Assembly: GCA_016165875.1 (NCBI GenBank)
Contig: JABBOT010000001.1
Span: 16,320,876 to 16,384,875 of the forward strand
From: Acanthopleura granulata
Lineage: Eukaryota > Mollusca > Polyplacophora > Chitonida > Chitonidae
Direction: 5' to 3'
Length of the DNA stretch: 64,000 nt
Shown: positions 54,336 through 64,000 of the stretch, in pieces
How the letters are laid out: every line of letters starts with the position of its first letter
How positions within the stretch are numbered: position 1 is the stretch's first letter
Notes under the pieces: generated by a model
Databases searched by the model: none
Told to the model about the DNA's origin: nothing
Seen by the model: the letters and a program-made list of their open reading frames with translations, nothing else
Translations under genes and position numbers: made by a program

Positions 54336-56384
54336 GTGAAATGTGACTAATCGGCCTGAGGTCGCCTATTCAAATAGTTACTGCAGATACAATATGCTTG
54401 AGATTTACTACTAACAAGTAATCTGGTTGACTGTATGCAAACTGAACAAATTTAGTAAGCTTGTCTCGCGTCCTCAATAAGTTCCTTGATGATGTCATAT
54501 CCGAAAAATTTCCGATCATTGACTAAAAATATGCATAATGTAAAGTAAAAAGGTTATTCACAGATATAAAACAGGCCTCAGAATAGAACTTCATTTTTCG
54601 ATTTTCCCTTGGTTATTTTCTCTCAAAAACATGATCTTCGTTTTAGAGTTCCTTTACATGTATATTCAAGTTATTGTCCAAATGTGGTGTGAATTTTGAA
54701 ACCGTACCACACACTTACAATATAATGTTGATGGACAATACAGATTTGTGGTCTAATCGTCCTCCTCCAGTCACGACAAACACCACCATATTGTTCTGAA
54801 AATCTAGATTTATCCATGCTAAAAGACCATAGGCATTACACTTTATCATTCAACGTTTTGTTCATACGTAAAAAGTGTTAAGCCGTGCAAAAAGGAGGAG
54901 GGGAGTAATTGGTCAGATTTGGAAGGGGATTTTGTTTAAAGAATTTCTGTAGATAAGTGGATGTTTGCTTCGGAATAAATGGGTCATGAACATTAGCTTG
55001 GATGAATCTCTGCCAGTTTGAGGCTCTCCACCACTGCTGCGGTTACCAAACAGATTTGTACCCTATTCGCTATATAGCTGCAAGTCAACTGGACTCTATT
55101 AGTAAATGTTTGGTAATTCTTAGCTCTAATACAGCATATGTTGATTTGTCGAAGGGCTACTCGTCTGTATTCTTCAAGAGAAAAATGTTCTAATGTAAAG
55201 ACTGCACGTGAAAATCCGAGTGTAATGATGGGTGATCATACGACGGTTCTTGCCACGTAAACGCCCCAATTTACCCAACACTACCCTCCCTCACTCTGCG
55301 GCACAACTGAAAGGCAATACAGAACGAGGCTGTCAGCTTGCATGTAGTTAAGGGGTTAAGTGAGGAGCAGGTGTAGACTGCGGTTGTACGGTTATAGTGC
55401 CACACTGTGTCATCGTGTCCTTTCCTCCAAAGAAGAAGAGAATCGCATGACGTCCTAGAGGAAACAGAGTGATTTTCAGCTTAAAGAAATAACTCAATCC
55501 TAATTGGTTAATGTGGATAACATGGCGATTTTCGATTTTCTCTACGTGCACGTTTACGCTTAATTGAACTGGGCTACGCGCAAACCGTATTTTGGTTATA
55601 CAAAAAAGCACGCCTTTTTTTAAAACTTTGGTTAGGCTACTTTATATGGATACATACCTGCATTTGGTGTAGTGTTGCCCTCTCCGTTAATGTTCCAATG
55701 AAATAACCCTGGTCATGTAATAACTGCTTTGCTATAAGTATTTGAGGACGACATAAGTTCAATTACAATACACGAGACAACTAAAAAGAGACCAGTTCTC
55801 ATCTCACCCAACCACAACATATTTAATCATTACAACAGAAATCAAGCATATTTTACTTATTATAAGTGGCTCTTCATTGATAACTTGAGTGAATTATTCA
55901 TGCTTAATAGTTTATGGAGAGAACACTGTTTCTTCACTGCCTCGCCTCATTCCTCCAGTTCATTAACCTCAGTTAATTTTGTTTACTGTTCTTCTTATAA
56001 AGATGTCTATGTTATAAATTTTTTAATGGCTATTTAAATCGGATTATCACAAAAATGTGGTCAGTGTATTCCACCGAACGCCTTGTGGATTGTCTACCTT
56101 TTAACATTACTTTGGAAACCGGGAAAGATCACATCGCCCGACGACGGAACGAAGCGATTGAACGATACTCCAAAGCGAGGAAACGATAGTGCTTGGCAGG
56201 ATCTCTCCATCGCTTCGCAGTATCGTTCCTTGACTTCGTAGTAGCATTCCCTCGCTTCGAAGTATCGGGGGGGGGGGGGCAGAGGTGGGCGGTACTCACT
56301 TCTTTAATGGTCCCCAGTTTTTCCACCTAATCACATTAATGTGCTACCCAAAATATTCAAGGCTAGCCTCACTGGAATTTATCA
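54336..56384. other. Intergenic, no gene seen
   Basis: No coding gene recognised. At 56125-56270 a short self-similar stretch repeats TCGCTTCG / GATACT words (CGAAGCGATTGAACGATACT; TCGCTTCGCAGTATCGTTCC; TCGCTTCGAAGTATCG) and forms partial inverted repeats before a run of G. Confidence 0.45.
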
Positions 56385-56570
56385 TTTATTTTTCAAGAAC
56401 ATTTCATTTACTTATACGACGACGACCAGCATTATAGTGGGAGGTAACCATCCAGAGATCCTGGGAAATCCACAACCATCCATACATTGCTGCCTTTCCA
56501 AGTATCAACCGGAGATGAAGTGTGCCAGTTGCAGCATGCTAACCACTTGGCCACGGAGGCCTTCCTGGAA
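56385..56570 (+). mobile_element. SINE-A copy, diverged
   Basis: CAAGAACATTTCATTTACTT, GACGACCAGCATTATAGTGG, GAAATCCACAACCATCCATA, and the reversed head end GCATGCTAACCACTTGGCCA + CGGAGGCC. Confidence 0.75.
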
Positions 56571-56738
56571 TTTTTGCAATGTTGTAACCTAGGATTTAAC
56601 GTCTATCTCGAGAAATCCTCGCAAAACCGTCAAATTATCTCCGTTGCTTATATAAACTGACCCTCACCAAACTTTAGACTATCGACAGTACCGTGTATCA
56701 TAATGTTGGATATTAATTCCCGGTCTCGATTTATGGAT

Positions 56739-56740
<2 letters not shown>

Positions 56741-56787
<47 letters not shown>
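56741..56787. repeat. (AT)n microsatellite
   Basis: About 23 uninterrupted AT units. Confidence 0.95.
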
Positions 56788-56791
<4 letters not shown>

Positions 56792-57085
56792 CACTTTGCT
56801 GGATCAGGATATTAAGATGAAGATGTTTTTCAACAAAGAAATAATTTCTAGTGAACGTCTTATATTTACATTTTATTTCAGTTTTGCAAAACTGACGCCC
56901 TAAATGCATTTTTTTTAACCAATTGATTCTAGACAGTTGTCATATTTAATAAACATTGTTCATTTCAAGCGCACGTGTTGTTTGCAATACACATAGTCCG
57001 TGTTTCAGGCGTATATTTGTGGTTTACGGTAATTATATAAAGTATAGAAACAATCCGCTATAAATTTGTAACAGAATGCGCGTAT

Positions 57086-57196
57086 GTTTTTTTCTTTTTT
57101 TTTGTTTTTATTTTTTTTTTTTTTTTGGTATTTTTTTCTTTTTGGTATTTTTGTTTGTTTGTTTGTTTTTTGGGGGGTTTTTTTTGTTTGTTTTTT
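57086..57196. repeat. T-rich low-complexity tract
   Basis: Long runs of T broken by single G or C (TTTGTTTG, GGGGGG). A similar tract is at 51832-51925 (TTTGTTTG units and two G runs). Confidence 0.9.
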
Positions 57197-57299
57197 GGTC
57201 CTCCCAAAACGCTCAAACGCGTGTATGGTTATACTTAGGAGCCCAGAGCCTCTCAGGTCTTGGTGGCTTCTGGCTCTCGCCTGATTGGGTGGGATAGAG

Positions 57300-58440
57300 A
57301 CCCCGCAGCCCCCACCCCCACCAACGCACACCTTTCTTTTGCTCCTTACGCCCATGCAAATGCATCGAAGAATCTATCTTGCCGCTGTGAGCACAATAGC
57401 TCTGATATTGGAAGAGAAGGATGAAAGTTAACCGAGCTTCTGAGCTTCAATCAAAATCCAATCTCCATTGTCAACGGCTTTCAGTAATAAAGCAAGCTAC
57501 TTTAATAGGTAGATATTAGGAGTTCACTTCGAAAGCATGTCGCAGTTAAGTTATCCACCGAATGAAAAGCAATACCAGTCTCAGGGTTCGTCTTAACTTA
57601 GAACAGCAGGCCGGAGGTCACGTATATGGTTATTAATCCAACACTGATATTAGAAATAATCAAAATTCAACAAATGTTTCCACCAACCGACCTATATAAG
57701 CACGGCTGTCCCATTGACTGGGTCCACTTACGATCATTGCATTTAAATAATATGCGATCAAATGTTTCACACTGGCGACGCAGAAAATGAATCGGTCACG
57801 TGATGAGGTGTTAGATGCCGGCTATCAGATACGCGTCACATTCGACACAGTCCAGCATGTGACAGATCATTGCAGTCGTCAGTAATACATTTACAGAAAA
57901 CAAGTTCGAACAATACGCCTGTATAAGAGACATCGTGCAGCACATATTAACTTTTTACTTGTTTTAAAGAAATGTTAAAGCAATTTCGAACAATACAGTG
58001 GCCGTTCATTTTTTTTCTTATACCGATACTGTTAAACTCCCGATGTTTTCATCATATCGAAGCACTAGTAATTTTGTTAACTGAACAAATGGCATTATCA
58101 GTTTGCCAAAACTTTCTCGATCAATGAATGCAAGGGACGACCACTCATAATCATGAATATCTTTTATTATGCGACAAGACAAACACATTAAAATAGTTGA
58201 TAATAGTACACATATTTGTTTTATGTCATATCAAGCCATGATATTTTGGCCCTTGTCAGATCAACCTATAACATTTATAACGTATACAGCGTCTTTAAAC
58301 AACAAAGTGATAAAATATAAATCTCCGGTATATGTTAGAAACCTGTACATCTATTCCAAAACCTGATGGGTGAAACATACAACCTGAAATGCCTTTCATA
58401 GGTTCTTTAAGGCGAACTGTAAAAGAAGTATAGCCCATTA
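57300..58440. other. Intergenic, no gene seen
   Basis: No gene or repeat recognised. Confidence 0.4.
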
Positions 58441-58559
58441 ATGGAATGTACAGGAAATCTGTGAGTAAAACCTGGCCGTGTGTGCTGGACGGATACCTGT
58501 TCTCAAACGTGAAATCTCCACGATGGAGACAGAGGCTGCATCATATGTCCTATTTATAT

Positions 58560-59275
58560 GTACTACAGGAACAGCATTTATAACAGCTGTACCATGGAGC
58601 CCCCTCCCCTCCCTAACAACAACCCCGCTCTGATTACCCTCGTCTAAGTACAGTATATATAAGCAGTGCTTCCCTCCCCCAACTACCCCACTCAGATTAC
58701 ACTCCTCCAAGTACAGTATTTATTAGCAATGCTTCATGTCTCCTGCCTACAGTGCTAAAGGTATACCATTTATAACAGGCGTATCATCCCCCCCCCCATT
58801 CACCCACCCAACAACCCCACTCAACAACCCCACTCTCCCACCCAATAACCACATTCTGATTACACGCCTCTGAGTACAGTATTTACAAGCAGTGCTTCAC
58901 GAATCCTGCTCACAGTGCTAAAGGTACATCATTTATAACAGCTGTATCATGCCCCCCCCCCAACAAAAACACTCCGAATACACTCCTCTAAGTACAGTAT
59001 TTACAAGCAGTGCTTCACGATTCCTGCCAACAGTACTAAAGGTACACCATTTATAGCAGCGATAACATTGAGCTCCTCCCCCCCCCCTTGAACAACAACA
59101 CTCTGGTTACACTCCTCTAAGTGCAGTATTTACAAGCAGTGCTTCACGACTCCTGCCAACAGTACTAAAGGTACACCATTTATAACAACCGTATCATCGG
59201 GCCCCGCGTTTCCCGCCCCAACCCCAATTTGCATACACTCCAATGAGTATAGTATTTACAAGCAATGTAAGCCTA
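58560..59275. repeat. Tandem array of ~122-bp units with C-runs
   Basis: Six units share CTCTAAGTACAGTATTTACA, AGCAGTGCTTCACGA, TCCTGCC and AAAGGTACACCATTTATAAC. After each comes ATCAT and a variable run of C (9 to 12 long) with CAACAACC. Unit starts are near 58635, 58708, 58870, 58988, 59112 and 59238. The ends are diverged and the centre most alike. Confidence 0.85.
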
Positions 59276-59418
59276 AAGGAACCCAGTTTCTTGAACACGA
59301 ACACGTATCACATGGCTATCGACTTCTTTCCTAGGCGGAATCCCGAAAAGAGCAACATATCATATTCATATCATATACGTTATTTGTTGTGTGTCACAAT
59401 GTCATAGCAATTTAGGCC

Positions 59419-59755
59419 GTCAGTGGTGAGGCTAGGGTAGTAATCGGTGATGTAATGCGCTCTGGTAAAGGCTATCAGGGCGCCACAGCTCATTGGTCGG
59501 TCGGTGGTGAGGCTAGGGTGGTAACCGGTGATGTACTGCGCTCTGGTAAAGGCTATCAGGGCGCCACAGCTCATTGGTCGGTCGGTGGTGAGGCTAGGGT
59601 GGTAACCGGTGATGTACTGCGCTCTGGTAAAGGCTGTCAGGGTGTCGTAGCTCATTGGTCGGTGGTTGATGAAACTAGGGTGGTAACCGGTGATACACTG
59701 TCGTCTGGTAAAGTTGTCAGGGTGTCGAAGAAAACTAGGCGGTCAGTGGTGAGAT
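59419..59755. repeat. 81-bp tandem repeat, four units
   Basis: Unit contains CTCTGGTAAAGGCTATCAGG, GCGCCACAGCTCATTGGTCG, GTGGTGAGGCTAGGGTGG and TAACCGGTGATGTACTG. Units 2 and 3 are nearly identical, and units 1 and 4 are more diverged. As 81 is a multiple of three, both strands stay open (100 codons plus, 91 codons minus), which produces repetitive frames without other support for coding. Confidence 0.9.
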
Positions 59756-60796
59756 AGTGATGGAATTTTACTCTGTCAGAAGTCTATATGATGTCCCTAT
59801 GAAGGTTTTCAGTGACGTGTTACGGAGGTTAGTGTCACACTTCCGTCCCTGTTTTGGTGTTACCTTGTGTAGATCTTTTTTATTGACTGTATAAGGCAAA
59901 TGCGCATGTTTGTCATTGTCAACGGCGGTTCTTCGTGGTACACTGATGGTAAATCTGTGGCGAATGTGACCCTCTGAGTCAAATACGAGGATCTTGTAAA
60001 GGTTGTCATTGTGCTACAGGCAATCGGCGAGTAACAAAACTTGATAAATGGGTGGGTAGGGAAGTAAATGTTGGCAAATCGGTGGTCAGTGTGATGCTCT
60101 CAGGCAAATACGCTGGTCTTTTAAAGCATGTCCTTGTGCGACAGAGATACACTAAATTGCCAAGAGGATGTATTTTGTGTGCCAGTCCCGGTGGTCAGGG
60201 GGCGAGGTGTTGGTGTTAGCTTGTATGGAAGTTGGTGTTGTGAAATTTTCCAACTGTTTCTCGGACTAGTTATTGACAAAATATTGCCACCTCAAGGCTC
60301 ATACATTATACACCATGTTGTAGATTTAAAACTTTGACATCAAAATTCGGTAAAGAATTCCTGTTCTTTTCATTTGTCTTCAACCATTCAGTAAATCTTT
60401 TCCGCGAAAGTCATCTATTTTGGGGGGCACGAGGGAGGGGTGGGGGGAGGTAATCATGGACTGAATCTCTAGTTATATAATTTATATTAATTTATATACA
60501 TACTCATTTCACCAGAAGGGCATTCGGGAAGATGTCAGTATACACTTTCATTTTTTTTTTTTGCGCAATCTGATGATGTACATGGGCGATCCACAATTAC
60601 TTACCATTATTTCTTAATATTTTAAAAAATCAGGGAAGGCAAAGACTTTCAATCTGAACCGTCTGCAAGTCACAAACTATCATCAAATGTTACTAAAAGG
60701 CTGTCCAATTTTGTTCACAGCGAAGATTTTTTTTGGAAAAAAAAATGGTATATAGGCACAATCACCGACCTGATCGAATGGGGGGACGGTTTATGG
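59756..60796. other. Intergenic, no gene seen
   Basis: Contains diverged phrases such as GTCATTGT, CAAATACG and GGTAAATC...GGCGA repeated at about 59900-60120, perhaps an old extension of the neighbouring array. The 3' UTR of the minus-strand gene lies at the right end. Confidence 0.4.
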
Positions 60797-61665
60797 CTAA
60801 GACACAAACGGTGTGATGCGCGTGCTCCGGATGCCCCGCCTCCGCTTGAGGAAGTCATGCAGAAGACAACTCCCAATCAAAAGCAATATGGCGCCGATGG
60901 CCACGGTAAGAGACACGATCACAGCAATAATGTTGCTGTCGACGCCCGCGGACGTGTTATCACTGTTTTCGCTGTCGCCACCTGAGCCCACAAGTGCCAC
61001 TTTTAATTCGTATTCGGCAGTGTCTTCATCCACCAAGCCGTCTCCGTCATCGTCTCTTCCGTTCAGCAGTTCTTCATCAACCGCCCCATCACAGTCGTTA
61101 TCCAGTCCATCTCCAAGCCCGCCGTCGGTCGCTGGCTTCCGAAAACAGGCGTCGTACAAACTTGTCATGCGCATTCCCAGTGGACGGAAACCGTATTCAC
61201 TTTGGTAACTTGCGTAGGCACAAAACGAACGGGTGGGGACGGCATGGTCTAAGTCATGAAAACCATTCGCTATGGAATCGGCCGAGATGATCGTGTAACT
61301 TTCTTGTTCCACAAAAAAGGATAAAACACTTGTTAAGGAGAATTTCTGACCATTGAGTAGGAAGCCTTCAGTACCCCGCGACGGATTGATTGCTCTCAGA
61401 CAAATCCGGCTACAAGAATTGTTCCAGGCGAATGTATAATGGTTCAAGTATTGCTCCACTGGCGGTACGAAAAACATCTGACTCTGAGAAGTGCTGCCGT
61501 CTGGCGGACGGGACAAGCCGGTCTGTAGCACTAGGGCACTCGTGCTGGCGCTGAAGTACACGAATGACTGCTGGTAAAAGGACAACGTCAGTGGCGTCAA
61601 TGGTGTTATCACATGCGTGGCAACGCCGTCTGTGGACTGGACCGTCAGGGTACTGTTACTCCTCA
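60797..61665 (-). CDS. Membrane protein with IgGFc-binding-type region and Asp-rich loops, 3' exon
   Basis: The last exon, after CTGTTTCAG, codes for about 289 residues. About 1-170 resemble the second half of the IgGFc-binding N-terminal-type domain: MFFVPPVEQYLNHYTFAW, then GFLLNGQKF, and RPLGMRM near its end. Next come two Asp-rich repeats, GDGLDNDCDGAVDEELL and GRDDDGDGLVDEDTA, of the DxDxDG type that usually binds calcium (MopE/thrombospondin-3-like). Then a Ser/Asn-rich stalk, a membrane helix (IIAVIVSLTVAIGAILLLIG) and a short basic tail (LKRRRGIRSTR). So the product is probably a cell-surface protein with most of the chain outside. Such proteins are common in molluscs and other lophotrochozoans, with no firmly known role. 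The exon needs one base from an upstream exon. Confidence 0.75.
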
Positions 61666-63275
61666 CTGAAACAGACACAAAAACTGATCAAAAGAACGCC
61701 ATACAGGTTCTGTGCATATAAGGTAACCACACCACAAACACAACGGGAAATGTACAGCCAAGTATTTCAATTAAAAATACAAATGTCAGGGGAACAGGAC
61801 AAACTGAAGAATGTATCCGGTAATAAACGGCGTTGTTTTATATAAGAAAAAAGACACGCTGAAACGCTTTTCTCCAACTATCAAATGACATTTATTTATT
61901 TATTTATTTATTTATTTATTTGATAGATGTTTTACGCCTTACTCAAGAATATTTCACTTATACGAAGCCGGACAGCATTATAGATTAAGGAAACCGGACA
62001 GAGAGCGGAGGAAACCTGCGCAGATTGTGGCGGACCTTCCCACATACGGCGGGGGAGGAAGCTAGCATGAGCTGCACATGACCTCACAGCGTCCGCATTG
62101 GTAAGAGGCACGAGGCCATAATGCCGCGCTGGCGCGCTAACACCCCCACCCCCACCCCCCACATTCAAATGATAAGTTAACATACTAAATCAATTATACA
62201 GAAAAATGGCATGATACGAAATAGAGAGAAATGTAAACTCCATTATAATGCCCAAAAATTACAATGAAACTAATTCTGCCGGACACTCTATTTCCAACAA
62301 AATCACGGTTCATGTGTATAAAACAAATCGTATGCTCAAATGTTAGGATGAAACAGTAAAAGGCAGTTTCCCGTTTTCCTGTAAACAAGAACCAAAGCCC
62401 TTCCAAAATGCTATATATGAACCAGATGAAAATATAATACACGCTCCTTCTTCAACGAAAGCATCATGCAATCCAGCAAGTGTGTAATCATCAGCCATAC
62501 TGTGAACGCTCTTCAACCAAAGCACTATAAAGATGACAATGAAAGAAATGAAGACATAGCATGTTTAAAAGTTAACCACCGCAAACAGGTCTGAAACATA
62601 CGGAATGTAACAAACAATATTCAACCAGAAAATTATATGAATGGCAACTGAAGAAATGATAGAAGTCATGTTATCATACATCTTTAACCACTGAAAATAC
62701 AACAATGAAAGCGAGGGAAGGAGGTATAGTGCATAGTGTTCAACCAATTCAACCATTCTGACATTGGTAATGAAAGAAATGGTGACATAACGCGTTATCG
62801 TAAGCCCAATCACGGGAAACACTGGTAATGACGCAGGGGGTATTGCGTTGTGATAAACAACAAGAAGGGATGGCAGTGGATGGACGCCAAATGGTTGTTT
62901 ACAATACCCTGTCGATCGCAGATAACCTAACAAATAGCACATTGTGTTTCCCTTCGTAATAACCAACACCTTAACCTAGAATCAAAGGCTTCGGGCGAGT
63001 GTAATACCTAACCTGTCTTGTCAGCGTGAACGTAACACGATCTAATCAAGTGGAACCCCACACGACATGTAAACTGATACGGTGAAGGTGACATGACGAA
63101 GGTTAATTAAATATTTCAATTCCATGACCGTCGTTAACGGATATTTTGTAGCATCAGTTATAATTACTACCTGCCGACATTCTAGGTAATGATTTGGGAG
63201 CATGCGTGACAACAAAGAGACGAAGGGCCCTTTTAGTCATTGTAATTATAATTGCATATAACACACCACACTTAC
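61666..63275. other. Presumed intron of the IgGFc-type gene
   Basis: Contains a SINE-A copy (separate entry). Between 62440 and 62830 phrases like ACAATGAAAGAAATGAAGAC, TCAACC and CTTTAACCACTGAAAATAC recur, a diverged tandem or dispersed repeat. A 134-codon hydrophobic minus-strand frame over it was rejected as a gene. Confidence 0.4.
61889..62160 (+). mobile_element. SINE-A copy with (TTTA)n tail
   Basis: Eight TTTA units, TTTGATAGATGTTTTACGCC, CTCAAGAATATTTCACTTAT, GGACAGCATTATAGATTAAG, ending with the reversed head CGCGCTGGCGCGCTAACACC and a C-rich run. Nearly full length. Confidence 0.82.
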
Positions 63276-63318
63276 CTTCTCTCATGTTTTCTAAATATGT
63301 CCACGCAACGGATAGCCG
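63276..63318 (-). CDS. Candidate upstream exon of the IgGFc-type gene
   Basis: A strong donor (GAGAAG/GTAAGT, phase 1) supplies the single base needed by the 61665 exon. Upstream the frame reads RLSVAWTYLENMRE after a possible AACAG acceptor. A YLEN/FMEN phrase is what I expect near the start of IgGFc-type domains, so this may be an internal exon whose gene continues beyond the window. Alternatively the ATG at 63285 is the start and the protein lacks a signal peptide. The polypyrimidine tract before the acceptor is poor. Confidence 0.35.
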
Positions 63319-64000
63319 CTGTTTATTTGAAGATGCGTTTAATTAATTAGAGCGGTGTACATATTATCCTAACAGAGGTCCCAAAGCCTCTCTGGCGTTC
63401 ACAGTGTATTGCAGTGACGTTGTACTGGAAATAATTTATAGAAGCTTTCCTCATCAGGAATTGTCACGGGTGAAACACCGATTGTTCTATGCCCCTTTGT
63501 GGACCAATCCTCTGGTCAATATAGATCACCGTCATACCTACAAAGACGTGATTCTCATCAAAATTCAATGAAGCTAGGGCTTACCATTAAGCTATGATTA
63601 TCGTTATGTTATCTGACACTATCTTGTCTCTATCTGAGAGCGGTAAAATTTGCAGTGTTAAACAGGGTTCATAAACAACTTAATATCAAAAACTTTTTCA
63701 ACATTTGAAGTTATGCATTCATTTTTTTAACCGTTGTTGTTTAGGTTATTTTTTCAACACTGAAAAGCGGCCTCTTGCAGAGTTACCCTAGAAATTTATT
63801 CTAATTGCTCACGGTTTGGTTTAAATAGTAGCAAAATGTACGCCCCCTACCTGCACGACTTCAAGAAAAAATATGGTGATGTTAATCGCAATTTATTGGA
63901 TATCATAAATTGATATAGAATTACTCAAGGTGTTTGTTGTCATCACATTTAATAAACATGGGCATGAAAGCAATGATAAGTGACCATCCCTCGGGGACTC
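63319..64000. other. Right end of window, no gene seen
   Basis: AT-rich sequence. If the IgGFc-type gene has a signal-peptide exon it should lie here or beyond the edge, but I could not identify it. Confidence 0.4.

Noticed and set aside
57005..57355. Lys/Phe-rich frames over the T-rich tract
   Set aside because: Low complexity on both strands; no gene signals.
59380..59757. Frames of 91 and 100 codons over the 81-bp array
   Set aside because: Both strands are open only because the unit length is a multiple of three; no other coding evidence.
62565..62969. 134-codon hydrophobic minus-strand frame
   Set aside because: Overlaps a diverged repeat, lacks a family match and has no acceptor/donor pair that would fit the IgGFc-type gene.

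Overview
This window is nuclear DNA from an animal, most likely a lophotrochozoan (mollusc, or a close relative such as a brachiopod). The evidence is spliced genes with GT/AG introns of 0.2 to 12.7 kb, BEL/Pao and pogo/Tigger transposon remains, many AT-rich microsatellites, and at least fourteen copies of a tRNA-derived SINE of a type I associate with molluscan genomes. No operon, RNA operon, CRISPR array or bacterial gene organisation is visible. The organism assignment is inference; the gene calls rest on reading frames, splice phases and motifs.

Layout. 1-4.1 kb: decayed BEL/Pao retrotransposon pieces in both orientations. 5.9-30.6 kb, plus strand: a seven-exon gene for a membrane-anchored, METTL24-like FkbM-fold methyltransferase (323 aa as spliced here). 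Its 12.7-kb first intron holds an orphan gene family with a CxxCxxxxH motif (two copies) and one copy of an undescribed ~600-bp dispersed repeat. Its fifth intron holds a 2.7-kb minisatellite of 36-bp units. 30.6-34.2 kb: intergenic, with the second copy of the 600-bp repeat. 34.2-34.5 kb, minus: a small secreted six-cysteine peptide. 36.2-48.6 kb, minus: an eleven-exon BDP1 gene (TFIIIB subunit B'', 883 aa as spliced) whose introns hold at least seven tRNA-derived SINEs, a 35-bp minisatellite and a pogo/Tigger transposon lying inside one of the SINEs. 48.6-60.8 kb: a 12-kb stretch without a recognised gene, containing a 1.3-kb imperfect inverted duplication, SINE copies, low-complexity tracts and two tandem arrays. 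60.8-63.3 kb, minus: the 3' part of a gene for a single-pass membrane protein with an IgGFc-binding-type region and Asp-rich DxDxDG loops; its 5' end is uncertain and may lie beyond the window.

The genes do not form one pathway. The one functional link is that BDP1 is part of the RNA polymerase III initiation machinery, and its own introns are filled with SINEs that carry RNA polymerase III promoter-like boxes. I found no complete new multi-gene system. The items most worth a second look are the long inverted duplication near 51-52 kb, the CxxCxxxxH orphan family, the 36-bp minisatellite, the 600-bp repeat pair, and the datable Tigger-in-SINE nest.
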